Assembly: GCF_902498995.1 (NCBI RefSeq)
Contig: NZ_CABVLY010000003.1
Location: forward strand, 367,957 to 431,956
From: Burkholderia anthina
GTDB taxonomy: Bacteria; Pseudomonadota; Gammaproteobacteria; Burkholderiales; Burkholderiaceae
Direction: 5' to 3'
DNA length: 64,000 nucleotides
The notes under the pieces were generated by a model. That model had not been told where the DNA came from and did not search any database. It saw nothing but the letters and a program-made list of their open reading frames with translations. A program made the translations under genes and the position numbers. Position 1 is the stretch's first letter. Every line of letters begins with the position of its first letter. Shown piece by piece: positions 10,151 to 19,081 of this stretch.

Positions 10151-11086
10151 GTGCACGCGTTCGCGCTCCAGGCCTTCAACGGCCTCAGTTACGGGTTGCT
10201 GCTGTTCATGCTGTCGGCCGGCCTCACGCTGATCTTCAGCGTGCAGGGCGTGCTCAACTTCGCGCATGCGAGCTTCTACATGCTCGGCGCATACGTCGGC
10301 TACAGCATCGCGGCGCGCGCGGGCTTCTGGCCGGCGCTCGTGCTCGCGCCGCTCGCCGTGGGGCTGCTGGGCGCCGGCTGCGAGCGCACGCTGCTGCGCC
10401 GTGTCCAGGCGCGCGGGCATACGAGCGAGCTGCTGCTGACCTTCGGGCTCGCGTACCTGATCGGCGAAGGCGCGAAACTGCTGTGGGGCCTCGCGCCGCT
10501 GCCGGCGCCGGTGCCGGCGCTCTTCGACGGCGCGCCCGTGACCGTGCTCGGTCTCGCGCTGCCGCGCTACCGGTTGTTCATGATGGGCATGTCCACGGCG
10601 ATGCTGATCGCGCTCGGCGCGTTGCTGCGCGCGTCGCGCATCGGGCTCGTCGTGCGCGCCGCGCTCACGCATCGCGACGCCGTCGAAGCGCTCGGCTACG
10701 ACGTGCCGCGCGTGATGACGGGCCTGTTCGGCGCCGGCACCGCGCTCGCGGCGCTGGCCGGCGTGATCGGCGCGCCGCTCGCGGTGATCGAGCCGGCGCT
10801 GGCCGAGACGGTCGGATCGGTGGTGTTCGCGGTCGTCGTGATCGGCGGGCTCGGTTCGCTCGGCGGCGCGTTCGTCGCATCGCTCGCGGTCGGGTTCGCG
10901 CAGACCTTCGCGGCGTCCAGCGACACGTCGCTGCGCGCGCTCGCGCACTGGGCGGGCGTCGCGCTGCCCGACAGCGTGGCCGCCGTGTCGATCGCACAGC
11001 TCGCGCCGCTGGTGCCGTATCTGCTGCTCGTCGCGGTGCTGGTCGCGCGTCCGCGCGGATTGTTCGGCGAGCGGGTCGATGGATAG
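10151..11086 (+). CDS. Branched-chain amino acid-type ABC permease (LivH-like)
   Basis: This 311-residue inner-membrane permease belongs to the LivH family. The N-terminus contains GLTLIFSVQGVLNFAHASFYMLGAY, the family hallmark, and about eight membrane segments follow. The start is a GTG; no better start is near. It is the first gene of a four-gene transporter set and overlaps the next gene by 8 bases, which indicates translational coupling. The substrate could be a branched-chain amino acid, urea, an amide or an aromatic acid; the sequence does not decide. Confidence 0.88.
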   Translation: MHAFALQAFNGLSYGLLLFMLSAGLTLIFSVQGVLNFAHASFYMLGAYVGYSIAARAGFWPALVLAPLAVGLLGAGCERTLLRRVQARGHTSELLLTFGLAYLIGEGAKLLWGLAPLPAPVPALFDGAPVTVLGLALPRYRLFMMGMSTAMLIALGALLRASRIGLVVRAALTHRDAVEALGYDVPRVMTGLFGAGTALAALAGVIGAPLAVIEPALAETVGSVVFAVVVIGGLGSLGGAFVASLAVGFAQTFAASSDTSLRALAHWAGVALPDSVAAVSIAQLAPLVPYLLLVAVLVARPRGLFGERVDG

Positions 11087-12314
11087 CCGCGCGCTTGCCG
11101 GCGCGCTGCGCTGGGTGACGTTCGCCGCGTGCGTCATGCTGCCCGCGTGGCTGTGGCCGCATGGCGCGCTGCTCGGCTATCTCGCGCAGACGACCGCACT
11201 CGTCGTGCTCGCGCTGTCGTACAACCTGCAGCTCGGCACGACCGGGCTGCTGTCGTTCGGCCATGCGGCGTTCGCCGGCCTCGGCGCGTTCGCGGCGGCG
11301 CACTGGTTCAATCGTTTCGGCGGCCCGTTGCCGCTGCTGCCGCTCGTCGGCGGCGTGGCCGGCGCGGGCTTCGGGTTCGTCGCGGGGCTGCTCGCGACCC
11401 GCCGCGCGGGCACCGTGTTCGCGATGATCACGCTCGGCCTCGGCGAATGCGTCGCGGCGGCCGCGTGGAGCGTGCCCGCGTGGTTCGGCGGTCTCGGCGG
11501 CGTGCCGATCGACCGCGCGAGCGGCACGCCGTGGGGCAACTGGAATTTCGGCGCGCCGCTGCAGGCCTATACGGTGATCGGCGCGTGGTGCATCGCGTCG
11601 GCAATCGCGATGCATGCGCTGACGCGCACGCCGCTCGCGCGGCTCGCGAACGCGGTGCGCGACAACCCCGCGCGCGTCGCCGCGCTCGGCACCGAGCCGC
11701 GTCGCGTGCGGCTCGCGATGGTCACCTGCGCGTCGTTCTTCGCGGGCATCGCCGGCACGCTGACGCTGATCGACGTCGAAATCGCGACGCAGGACAGCGT
11801 GTCGATGGCGCGTTCGGCGACCGTGCTGATCGCCGCGGTGATCGGCGGCACCGGCGCGTTCTTCGGGCCGGCAGCCGGCGCGGCCGTGCTGACCGCGCTG
11901 AGCGTCGTCGTCGCGGGCGTATCGCGTGCGTGGGCGCTGTATCTCGGCGTGCTGTTCGTCGCGGTCGTCGTCGCCGCGCCGCGCGGGATCGCGGGCCTCG
12001 CGCAGGATGTCGCGCACGCGTTGCGCCGCGACGCGCCGGCCGTCGAGCGCTGGCGCATGTTGTGCGGTGTCGGCGCGTGCGTGTTCTGGGGCGTCGCGAT
12101 CGTCTGCGCGGCCGAGCTCGGTTATGCGTGGCGCTTCGCGCAGGACGATGGCGCCGCCGGCATCGCGTTCGGCGCGTGGGGCGCCGACGCGCCGGCCGGC
12201 TGGGCGGTCGCGTGCTCGGCGGCGGGCATCGGCATGCTGCTGTGGGGCTGGCGCGCACGGCTCGCGAACGGCGGCGCCGGCGCGCGGGGCGGCCAGCGGG
12301 AGGAGCGGCGATGA
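11079..12314 (+). CDS. Branched-chain amino acid-type ABC permease (LivM-like), extended C-terminus
   Basis: The second permease of the set, 411 residues, shows the LivM hallmark YNLQLGTTGLLSFGHAAFAG and the loop GTVFAMITLGLGE. Most LivM proteins end near 330 residues. Here about 80 further residues follow, with two extra hydrophobic segments (around 330-350 and 375-395). It overlaps the preceding gene by 8 bases and the next by 4. It acts in the inner membrane with the LivH-like partner. Confidence 0.87.
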   Translation: MDSRALAGALRWVTFAACVMLPAWLWPHGALLGYLAQTTALVVLALSYNLQLGTTGLLSFGHAAFAGLGAFAAAHWFNRFGGPLPLLPLVGGVAGAGFGFVAGLLATRRAGTVFAMITLGLGECVAAAAWSVPAWFGGLGGVPIDRASGTPWGNWNFGAPLQAYTVIGAWCIASAIAMHALTRTPLARLANAVRDNPARVAALGTEPRRVRLAMVTCASFFAGIAGTLTLIDVEIATQDSVSMARSATVLIAAVIGGTGAFFGPAAGAAVLTALSVVVAGVSRAWALYLGVLFVAVVVAAPRGIAGLAQDVAHALRRDAPAVERWRMLCGVGACVFWGVAIVCAAELGYAWRFAQDDGAAGIAFGAWGADAPAGWAVACSAAGIGMLLWGWRARLANGGAGARGGQREERR

Positions 12315-13060
12315 ACGGCAACGCGATCGCGCTCCACGGCATCGTGCAGCGCTTCGGTGCGCAGACGGTGCTCGACGGCGTCGAACTGAGCGTCTCCGCC
12401 GGCGAGCGTCATGCGCTGATCGGACCGAACGGCGCGGGCAAGTCGACGCTGTTCGGCGTGATCGCCGGCGCGACGCGGCCGACGCGCGGGCGCGTCGTGC
12501 TGCACGGCGTCGAGCTGCGCGGACGCGGGCCGGTCACGGCCAGCCGCCTCGGCATCGGCCGCAGTTTCCAGCAGACGAGCGCGTTCGCGCGGCTGAGCGT
12601 GTTCGACAACCTGCGCTGCGCCGCGCTGCATGCGCCGGCCGAGCGGCGGCGCTGGTGGAACCGGCTGCGCGAATCGGCGTCGGTCGATCTCGCGGCCGCG
12701 CGCGTGCTGCACGACATCGGTCTCGATGCGCGGCGCGACACGCCCGCCGGCGAGCTCGGCTATGCGGAGCAACGCGCGCTCGATCTCGGCATCGCGCTCG
12801 CGAGCGGCGCGCGCACGCTGCTGCTCGACGAACCGACGGCCGGCATGAACCGCGAACAGGCGGCGCGGATGATCGCGCTGATCCGCGCGACGACGCAGGG
12901 CCGCACGGTGCTGATGATCGAGCACGACATGGACGCGGTGTTCGGCTTCGCCGAGCGCATCACGGTGCTCGTGCGCGGCACGGTGGTCGCGACCGGCGCG
13001 CCCGACGCGATCCGCGCCGATCCGGCCGTGCGTCGCGCGTATCTCGGGGAGCACGCATGA
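12311..13060 (+). CDS. ABC transporter ATPase (LivG-like)
   Basis: This 249-residue ATPase has a normal Walker A (GPNGAGKST, residues 38-46), a Walker B TLLLDEPTAGM and the LivG-type ending MIEHDMDAVFGFAERITVL. The ABC signature is degenerate: LGYAEQ replaces the usual LSYGEQ. The start overlaps the upstream stop as ATGA, and the end overlaps the next start in the same way. It energises the two permeases. Confidence 0.9.
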   Translation: MNGNAIALHGIVQRFGAQTVLDGVELSVSAGERHALIGPNGAGKSTLFGVIAGATRPTRGRVVLHGVELRGRGPVTASRLGIGRSFQQTSAFARLSVFDNLRCAALHAPAERRRWWNRLRESASVDLAAARVLHDIGLDARRDTPAGELGYAEQRALDLGIALASGARTLLLDEPTAGMNREQAARMIALIRATTQGRTVLMIEHDMDAVFGFAERITVLVRGTVVATGAPDAIRADPAVRRAYLGEHA

Positions 13061-13761
13061 GCGCGCTGCTCGATATTCGTGGCTTGCGTGCGTGGTACGG
13101 GATGCAGCCCGTACTCGACGGTGTCGATCTCGCGCTCGCGCCCGGCGAAACGCTCGCGCTGCTCGGCCGCAACGGCTCCGGGCGCTCGACGCTCGCGAAA
13201 GCCGTGATGGGGCTCGTGCAGACGGCGGGCTCGGTGCATATCGCCGGGGTCGAATGCGCGGGCGCGCGCACCTTCGAGATTGCGCGGCGCGGCGTCGCTT
13301 ATGTGGCCGAAAGCCGCGACGTCTTTCCGCTGCTGAGCGTGCGCGACAACCTGCGGCTCGGGTTGCGCGGCGCGAGCGGCGCGGCGGAGCGTGACGCGCT
13401 CGAACGGCTGCTCGCGCGGTTTCCGCTGCTGGCCGCGCGTGCTGACGTGAAGGCCGGCCGCCTGTCGGGCGGCGAACAGCAGGTGCTCGCGCTGGTGCGC
13501 GCGCTCGCGGGCCGCCCGCGCGTGCTGATCGTCGACGAGCCGGCCGAAGGGCTCGCACCGCTCGCGGTCGACGAGGTCGGCGCGTGCCTCGCCGCGCTGC
13601 AGGCCGACGGTGTCGCGATCCTGCTGATCGAGCAGCGGTTGCAGCTTGCGCCGCGGCTTGCGCGGCGCGTCGCCGTGATGGGGCGCGGCCGGATCGTCTA
13701 CGACGGCGCGCTCGACGGGCTCGGCAGCGATGTCGTCGGCGCCTGGTTGAGCGCTGGTTGA
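13057..13761 (+). CDS. ABC transporter ATPase (LivF-like) with Arg in Walker A
   Basis: This 234-residue ATPase is the LivF-type partner. The Walker A reads GRNGSGRST, with Arg where Lys normally binds the ATP phosphates. The signature LSGGEQQ and Walker B RVLIVDEPAEGLAP are intact. From memory, Arg at this position recurs in some beta-proteobacterial LivF proteins, so it may be a lineage feature rather than a defect. It is coupled by ATGA to the LivG-like gene and ends the set. No periplasmic binding protein gene is adjacent. Confidence 0.88.
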   Translation: MSALLDIRGLRAWYGMQPVLDGVDLALAPGETLALLGRNGSGRSTLAKAVMGLVQTAGSVHIAGVECAGARTFEIARRGVAYVAESRDVFPLLSVRDNLRLGLRGASGAAERDALERLLARFPLLAARADVKAGRLSGGEQQVLALVRALAGRPRVLIVDEPAEGLAPLAVDEVGACLAALQADGVAILLIEQRLQLAPRLARRVAVMGRGRIVYDGALDGLGSDVVGAWLSAG

Positions 13762-13933
13762 GCGCAGGCGGAGCCCGCCCCGCCGATTGTTCGGTAGATC
13801 CCGCCAGTCAATTCGTGTCGAGCCGCTTTATCGCCGCGGCATGAATCGCCAACATTGCCAGCATGGCCGGTGCGTCGCGAAGGCGGCAACCGGTGACCAT
13901 CCATCGAAGGTCTTCCGACTGAGGAAAGAAATC

Positions 13934-14680
13934 ATGAGCAAGTTGGCAAACAAGGTAGCGATCGTCACGGGCGCATCGAAGGGGATCGGCGCCGCGATCG
14001 CCCGGGCGTTGGCCGCGGAAGGCGCGTCGGTCGTCGTCAACTACGCGAGCAGCAAGGCCGGTGCGGAGGCGGTCGTGAGCGCGATCGTCGAGGCGGGCGG
14101 CCGCGCGGTCGCAGTCGGCGGCGACGTGTCGAAGGCAGCGGACGCGCAGCGCATCGTCGATACCGCGATCGACACCTATGGCCGTCTGGACGTGCTGGTC
14201 AACAATTCCGGTGTGTACGAATTCGCGCCGATCGAAGCGATCACCGAAGAACACTATCGCCGGCAGTTCGACACGAACGTGTTCGGCGTGCTGCTGACGA
14301 CGCAGGCCGCCGTCAAGCATCTCGGCGAAGGGGCGAGCATCATCAACATCAGCTCGGTGGTGACGAGCGTCACGCCGCCCGCGAGCGCCGTGTACAGCGG
14401 CACCAAGGGCGCGGTCGACGCGATCACCGGCGTGCTCGCGCTCGAACTCGGCCCGCGCAAGATTCGCGTGAACGCGATCAACCCGGGCATGGTCGTGACC
14501 GAAGGTACGCACAGCGCGGGCATCATCGGTTCGGATCTCGACAAGCAGGTGCGCAGCGAGACGCCGCTCGGCCGCCTCGGCGAACCGGACGACATCGCGT
14601 CGATCGCCGTGTTCCTCGCCTCGGACGATGCGCGCTGGCTGACCGGCGAGCGCATCGTCGCGAGCGGCGGGCTGCGCTGA
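13934..14680 (+). CDS. SDR-family oxidoreductase (FabG-like)
   Basis: This 248-residue short-chain dehydrogenase has the NAD(P)-binding TGASKGIG near residue 12, the NNSG motif, a catalytic Ser in INISSV and YSGTK as the Tyr-Lys pair. The length is classic. The substrate is unknown; annotation as 3-oxoacyl-ACP reductase would be generic. GAGGAAAGAAATC precedes the ATG. It is a single gene, convergent with the UPF0303 gene. Confidence 0.88.
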   Translation: MSKLANKVAIVTGASKGIGAAIARALAAEGASVVVNYASSKAGAEAVVSAIVEAGGRAVAVGGDVSKAADAQRIVDTAIDTYGRLDVLVNNSGVYEFAPIEAITEEHYRRQFDTNVFGVLLTTQAAVKHLGEGASIINISSVVTSVTPPASAVYSGTKGAVDAITGVLALELGPRKIRVNAINPGMVVTEGTHSAGIIGSDLDKQVRSETPLGRLGEPDDIASIAVFLASDDARWLTGERIVASGGLR

Positions 14681-14702
14681 TCCGGCGAGCCGGCGTGTGC
14701 GC

Positions 14703-15197
14703 CTACGCGATCATCGCGAGCGCGTTCGCGCCGACGTGCCATCGCAGGCTTTCGACGACGAGCGCATGATCGCGTGCGTCGTCGAGCCCCGCGATCGTCA
14801 TCGCGCCGACGATTCCGCCTCCGGTAATCCGCAGCGGCACGCCGCCGCCGTCGAGCGCATAGTCGTCGTCCGACAATCCCTGCGACTGCAGCGACCAGCC
14901 GGCGCGGTGAAACCGCACGCCGACTTCGAGCGAACTGAGACCGAAACGGAACACCGTGTTCTGCCGGCGGCGGATCGCGTCGCTGTCGCCTGCGCGGCTG
15001 CCGTCGAGCGCGCAGTAGAAGAGCGGTGACGCCGCGCCGACGATGCCGACCGCGATCGGCAGCCCGCGTCGCGACGCCAGGTTGATCGCGATGTCGCCGA
15101 GCCGGCGCGCGACGTCGGCATCGAAGCGCGGCAGCTTCGGGGCCGACGGACCGTCGCCGGAAGTCCGGGGCGGGATGTGCGGGAAGGGCGTTGCCAT
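14703..15197 (-). CDS. UPF0303/HbpS-like heme-binding family protein
   Basis: The 164-residue protein resembles the UPF0303 branch of the GlcG/HbpS family (PF03928). It contains RFDADVARRLGDIAINLA, the central VFRFGLSS segment and GGGVPLRITGGGIVGAMTIAGL near the C-terminus. Members have been annotated as heme-degrading, but no enzymatic residue can be pointed out here. The ATG at 15197 is preceded by GGAGCTGAC. It lies 102 bases downstream of iolB on the same strand; a functional link with inositol use is not evident. Confidence 0.75.
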   Translation of the reverse strand: MATPFPHIPPRTSGDGPSAPKLPRFDADVARRLGDIAINLASRRGLPIAVGIVGAASPLFYCALDGSRAGDSDAIRRRQNTVFRFGLSSLEVGVRFHRAGWSLQSQGLSDDDYALDGGGVPLRITGGGIVGAMTIAGLDDARDHALVVESLRWHVGANALAMIA

Positions 15198-15299
15198 GTC
15201 AGCTCCGGGTCGTCGCAACAGCGGCTTGCGCGCGTGTGCTGCGTCGCGCGCCGGCCGTCGATCGTTCAGCGTTTCAGCACAACTCGGCATGCCGATGCT

Positions 15300-16118
15300 T
15301 CAGCGCCCGGGTGCCGCATCGAGCATCCATTCATGCGCGGGATCGTTCCTGAACGCCCATGCGCGGCTCGGCCCGGCCATCACGTTCAGGTAGTACAAGT
15401 TGTAGCCGTGCGGCGCGACCACCGGGTGATAGCCGCGCGGCACCATCACGACGTCGCGGTTCTCGACCGCGCACGCTTCGTCGAGGCTGCGATCGTCTGT
15501 GTACACGCGCTGGAACGCGAAGCCCTGCGGCGGATCGATCCGGTGGTAATAGGTTTCCTCGAGCGAGGTTTCGTCGGGCGCCGCGTCGCGATCGTGCTTG
15601 TGCGGCGGATAGCTGCTCGAATGGCTCGCGGGCGTCACCACTTCGACGACGAGCAGCCGGTCGGCCGCCGGGTTGTCGCCCATCAGGATGTCGCATACGT
15701 AGCGCGTGTTGGTGCCTTGCCCGCGCACGGCGCGGCGCATCCGCTCGCCGTCGAGGCGCTGCACGCGCTTGTCGCCGCTCGCGTAAGGCGCGGTGCACAG
15801 CGCGACTTCCGCATCGCGCGTCGCGACCAGCGTGACGGTCTTGCCGCCCGGCACGTACAGCGCGTCGGGCGACACCTCTTCGAATACGCTGTCGCGCTTG
15901 CCGAGCGCATCGTGGGTCTCGCCGTCGACCTCGGCGCGCACGGTGCCGGTGAGCACGACGACGCACAGCTCGCGCGTGCCGGTATCGACCGTTTCAGTGT
16001 CGCCGGCCGCGAGGCGCAGCGCGCGAAAGCCGACATGCTTCCAGCCGGCCGATTCCGGCGTGACGTTGCAGATTTCGCGCTCAGGCGACGCTTTGACCAG
16101 CAGGGGAGAAATCGTCAT
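15300..16118 (-). CDS. iolB: 5-deoxy-glucuronate isomerase
   Basis: IolB converts 5-deoxy-D-glucuronate into 2-deoxy-5-keto-D-gluconate in inositol catabolism. The 272-residue protein is of normal length and carries the family core SYPPHKHDRDAAPDETSLEE, then EETYYHRIDPPQGFAFQRVYT and a terminal YLNVMAGPSRAWAF segment. The His and Glu residues of the SYPPHKHD motif are likely metal ligands of the cupin fold. It is the last gene of the leftward iolC-iolD-iolE-iolB series, 43 bases after iolE. Confidence 0.95.
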   Translation of the reverse strand: MTISPLLVKASPEREICNVTPESAGWKHVGFRALRLAAGDTETVDTGTRELCVVVLTGTVRAEVDGETHDALGKRDSVFEEVSPDALYVPGGKTVTLVATRDAEVALCTAPYASGDKRVQRLDGERMRRAVRGQGTNTRYVCDILMGDNPAADRLLVVEVVTPASHSSSYPPHKHDRDAAPDETSLEETYYHRIDPPQGFAFQRVYTDDRSLDEACAVENRDVVMVPRGYHPVVAPHGYNLYYLNVMAGPSRAWAFRNDPAHEWMLDAAPGR

Positions 16119-16161
16119 GAAGTGGGGCTCCGCAATGGGGTGACAGCGGGGGTGACGGGGC

Positions 16162-17091
16162 TCACGCGCTCAACCGGTCGACGATCGCGCGCAGCGACTC
16201 GTAACCCTTCTTCGCATACTGATAGCTCGGCGCGACGGCCGGGTCCTGCTCGGCCTCGACGACGAGCCAGCCTTCGTAGCCGGCGTCCTTCAGCGTGCGC
16301 AGCGTCGCTTCGTAGTCGAGCGCGCCGTCGCCCGGCACCGTGAAGGTGCCGTTGATCACGCCGTTCAGGAAGCTCCAGCCGCCGTTGCGCGCCTGCGTGA
16401 CGACCTGCGGACGCACGTCCTTGCAGTGCACGTGCACGACGCGCGACACGTGCTTCTTCAGCAGCGCGACCGGATCGGCCGCGCCGCCGAAATACGCGTG
16501 GCCCGTGTCGAACAGCAGGAACACCTTCGCGGGGTCGGTCAGCGCCATCAGCCGGTCGACGTCGTCAGGCGATTCGACGTACGCGCCCATGTGATGATGG
16601 TAGGCGAGCTTGATGCCGTACGTATCGAGCAGATGCGCGCCGAACGCGTTCAGGCGTGCCGCGTAGCGCCGCCACGTGTCGTCGTCGACGAAGCGCGGCC
16701 GCTTCGCGACCGGCGTATCGATGCTGCCCTGGATCGTGCCCGCGCATTCGCCGTACACGACCACCTTCACGTCGTTGTACTGCAGCTTCGTCATGTGCGC
16801 GCGGCAGCGTTCGATCTCGGCGGCGAGCGCGGCGTCGTCGCTCATTCCCGGCCCGACTTCCGCCAGGAATCCGGAATACCAGCCCGACACGCACACGAGC
16901 CCGAATTCCGCGAGCTTCGCCTTCAGCTCGGGGCCCGTCTTCGGAAACTTGTTGCCGAGCTCGAAGCCCGCGTAGCCGATTTCGGCGCCTTCCTTCAGCG
17001 CCGTCTCGAGCGGCGTCTCGCCGCCGAGCGACGGCAGGTCGTCGTTCATCCACGACAGGGGATTGATACCGATGCGAACGTTCCAGCTCAT
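16162..17091 (-). CDS. iolE: Myo-inosose-2 dehydratase
   Basis: IolE removes water from 2-keto-myo-inositol to give the trihydroxycyclohexane-dione that IolD opens. The 309-residue protein is a xylose-isomerase-like TIM barrel. It starts with WNVRIGINPLSWMNDDLPSLGG and shows GYAGFELGNKFPK, AYHHHMGAYVE, LLFDTGHAYFGG and VHCKDVRPQV, which supply the metal-binding His, Asp and Glu residues. It stands between iolD (60-base gap) and iolB (43-base gap). Confidence 0.95.
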   Translation of the reverse strand: MSWNVRIGINPLSWMNDDLPSLGGETPLETALKEGAEIGYAGFELGNKFPKTGPELKAKLAEFGLVCVSGWYSGFLAEVGPGMSDDAALAAEIERCRAHMTKLQYNDVKVVVYGECAGTIQGSIDTPVAKRPRFVDDDTWRRYAARLNAFGAHLLDTYGIKLAYHHHMGAYVESPDDVDRLMALTDPAKVFLLFDTGHAYFGGAADPVALLKKHVSRVVHVHCKDVRPQVVTQARNGGWSFLNGVINGTFTVPGDGALDYEATLRTLKDAGYEGWLVVEAEQDPAVAPSYQYAKKGYESLRAIVDRLSA

Positions 17092-17151
17092 GACGCGCTT
17101 CCTTGGGTCGAATGGTGTGGTGGCGAGGCGGGCAGGGCGGCGCGATACGGG

Positions 17152-19035
17152 TCAGCGCCGCTGCCGGGTCTTTTCGTCGAGATACGTCCGGTGCGCGCGT
17201 TCGACGCCGGCGCGCGCGGACACCTGCGGCACCGCGACTTCCCACCACGCGCCGCCGTCTTCGGTCGTGCGCGCGTGCGTCGTGTCGATCACGAGTACCT
17301 GGCTCGTCTTCGCCGCGCGTGCGCGCTTCATCTCGCTGCGCAGTTCGGCGACGTCGCGCACGTGCACGGCTTCGGCGCCCATCGCGCGCGCGTGCATCGC
17401 GAAGTCGATCGTCGAGCGTTCGCCGCCTTCCGGCACGCAGTCGTCGAGCATATTGTTGAAGCTCGCGCCGCCGCAATTCAGCTGCAGCCGCTCGATGCAG
17501 CCGTAGCCGCGGTTGTCGAGGATCACGACGATGATCTTGCGGCCGAGCATCACGGAGGTCGCAAGTTCGGCGTTGAGCATCATGTACGAGCCGTCGCCGA
17601 CGATCACGATCACCTCGCGCTCGGGCCGCGCGAGCTTCGCGCCGAGGCCGCCCGCGACTTCGTAGCCCATGCACGAATACGCGTAGTCCATGTGATAGTT
17701 GCCCGGCACGCCGCTGCGCCACAGCTTGTGCAGTTCGGCCGGCAGCGTGCCGGCCGCGCACACGACGAGATCGTCGCGCGCGCTGTCGCGGCCGGCGTCG
17801 ACGGCCGAATCGCGCACCGCGCCGATCACTTCCGCGTCGTACGGCAGCGTGTCCGTCGGGATGCGTGTCGTCAGGTCGGTCACGCGCGCGTTCCACGCGG
17901 CGGCCTGGTCGCGGTTCGCGGCCGTCCACGCCGGTTCCGCCTGCCAGCCGGCGAGGGCGGCCGACAGCTGGCCAAGGCCCGTGCGCGCATCGGCGATCAA
18001 TTGCCGGCCGCGCTTCTTGCCCGCATCGAACGGCTGCACGTTCAGGCTCAGCAGCGTCGCGCGGCCGAACAGCGCGTGCGAGCCGGTCGTGAAGTCCTGC
18101 AGGCGCGTGCCGACCGCGAACACCACGTCGGCCTGCGCGGCCGCGCGGTTCGCGGCAGGCGAGCCCGTCACGCCGATCGACCCGAGGTTCAGCGGGTGAT
18201 CCCACGCGAGGCTGCCCTTGCCGGCCTGCGACTCGGCGACCGGCACGCCGTGCGTGTCGGCGAACGCGCGCAGCGCGTCCCACGCGTGGCTGTACAGCAC
18301 GCCGCCGCCGGCGACGATCAGCGGTTTCTTCGCGGTCTTCAGCACGTCGACGGCATCGGCGAGTTCGAGCGCGTCGGCCGGCGGCCGGCGCATCCGGATC
18401 ACCGGCGGCGCGAAGAAGTCCTCGGGCCAGTCGTAGGCGAAGGTCTGCACGTCCTGCGGCAGCGCGAGACACACCGGGCCGCACTGCGCGGGATCGGTCA
18501 TCACCTGGATCGCGCGCGGCAGCGCGACGAGCAACTGCTCGGGCGACGTGATCCGGTCGAAGTAGCGCGTGACGGGCCGGAAGCAGTCGTTCGCGCTGAC
18601 GTCGCCCTGTTCGAAATCCTCGACCTGCTGCAGCACCGGGTCGGGCAGCCGCGACACGAACACGTCGCCGGGCAGCAGCAACAGCGGCAGCCGGCCGACG
18701 TGCGCGAGCGCGGCGGAAGTCAGCATGTTGGTCGCGCCGGGGCCGATGCTCGACGTCGCGGCCATCATCCGCTGGCGGAAGTTGGCCTTCGCGAACGCGA
18801 CGGCCGCGTTCGCCATCCCTTGCTCGTTGTGCGCGCGGAACGTCGGCAGCCGGTCCTGTTCGGCCTGCAGCGCTTCGCCGAGCCCGGCCACGTTGCCGTG
18901 GCCGAAGATCGCGAACACGCCGCCGCAGTACGGCAGGATCTCGGTGCGGCCGTCGGGCTGGACGACTTCGGCGCGCAGGGCGGCCAGGTAGCGCACGAGG
19001 GCCTGGCTGACGGTCAGTCTTACGGTGGTGGTCAT
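17152..19035 (-). CDS. iolD: 3D-(3,5/4)-trihydroxycyclohexane-1,2-dione hydrolase
   Basis: IolD is a thiamine-diphosphate enzyme that opens the inositol-derived ring to 5-deoxy-D-glucuronate. The 627-residue protein has the three-domain layout of the TPP family: an N-terminal domain with the Glu of FRAHNEQGMA, a central domain, and a C-terminal domain with the TPP/Mg motif GDGSYMMLN followed by DNRGYGCIERLQLN. The ATG at 19035 gives MTTTVRLTVSQALVRYL, the usual start; the open frame upstream overlaps iolC and has no support. It follows iolC by 46 bases. Confidence 0.95.
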   Translation of the reverse strand: MTTTVRLTVSQALVRYLAALRAEVVQPDGRTEILPYCGGVFAIFGHGNVAGLGEALQAEQDRLPTFRAHNEQGMANAAVAFAKANFRQRMMAATSSIGPGATNMLTSAALAHVGRLPLLLLPGDVFVSRLPDPVLQQVEDFEQGDVSANDCFRPVTRYFDRITSPEQLLVALPRAIQVMTDPAQCGPVCLALPQDVQTFAYDWPEDFFAPPVIRMRRPPADALELADAVDVLKTAKKPLIVAGGGVLYSHAWDALRAFADTHGVPVAESQAGKGSLAWDHPLNLGSIGVTGSPAANRAAAQADVVFAVGTRLQDFTTGSHALFGRATLLSLNVQPFDAGKKRGRQLIADARTGLGQLSAALAGWQAEPAWTAANRDQAAAWNARVTDLTTRIPTDTLPYDAEVIGAVRDSAVDAGRDSARDDLVVCAAGTLPAELHKLWRSGVPGNYHMDYAYSCMGYEVAGGLGAKLARPEREVIVIVGDGSYMMLNAELATSVMLGRKIIVVILDNRGYGCIERLQLNCGGASFNNMLDDCVPEGGERSTIDFAMHARAMGAEAVHVRDVAELRSEMKRARAAKTSQVLVIDTTHARTTEDGGAWWEVAVPQVSARAGVERAHRTYLDEKTRQRR

Positions 19036-19081
19036 CGTCTGTCGATCAGGAAGAGTCGGTGGGTCATCACGGGCGCGGGCA

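Noticed and set aside
11129..13060. Frames in which the ATPase genes appear fused to long upstream Arg-rich sequence
   Set aside because: The upstream part is an out-of-frame reading of the LivM-like gene. The ATPases start at 12311 and 13057, with ATGA overlaps and normal N-termini.
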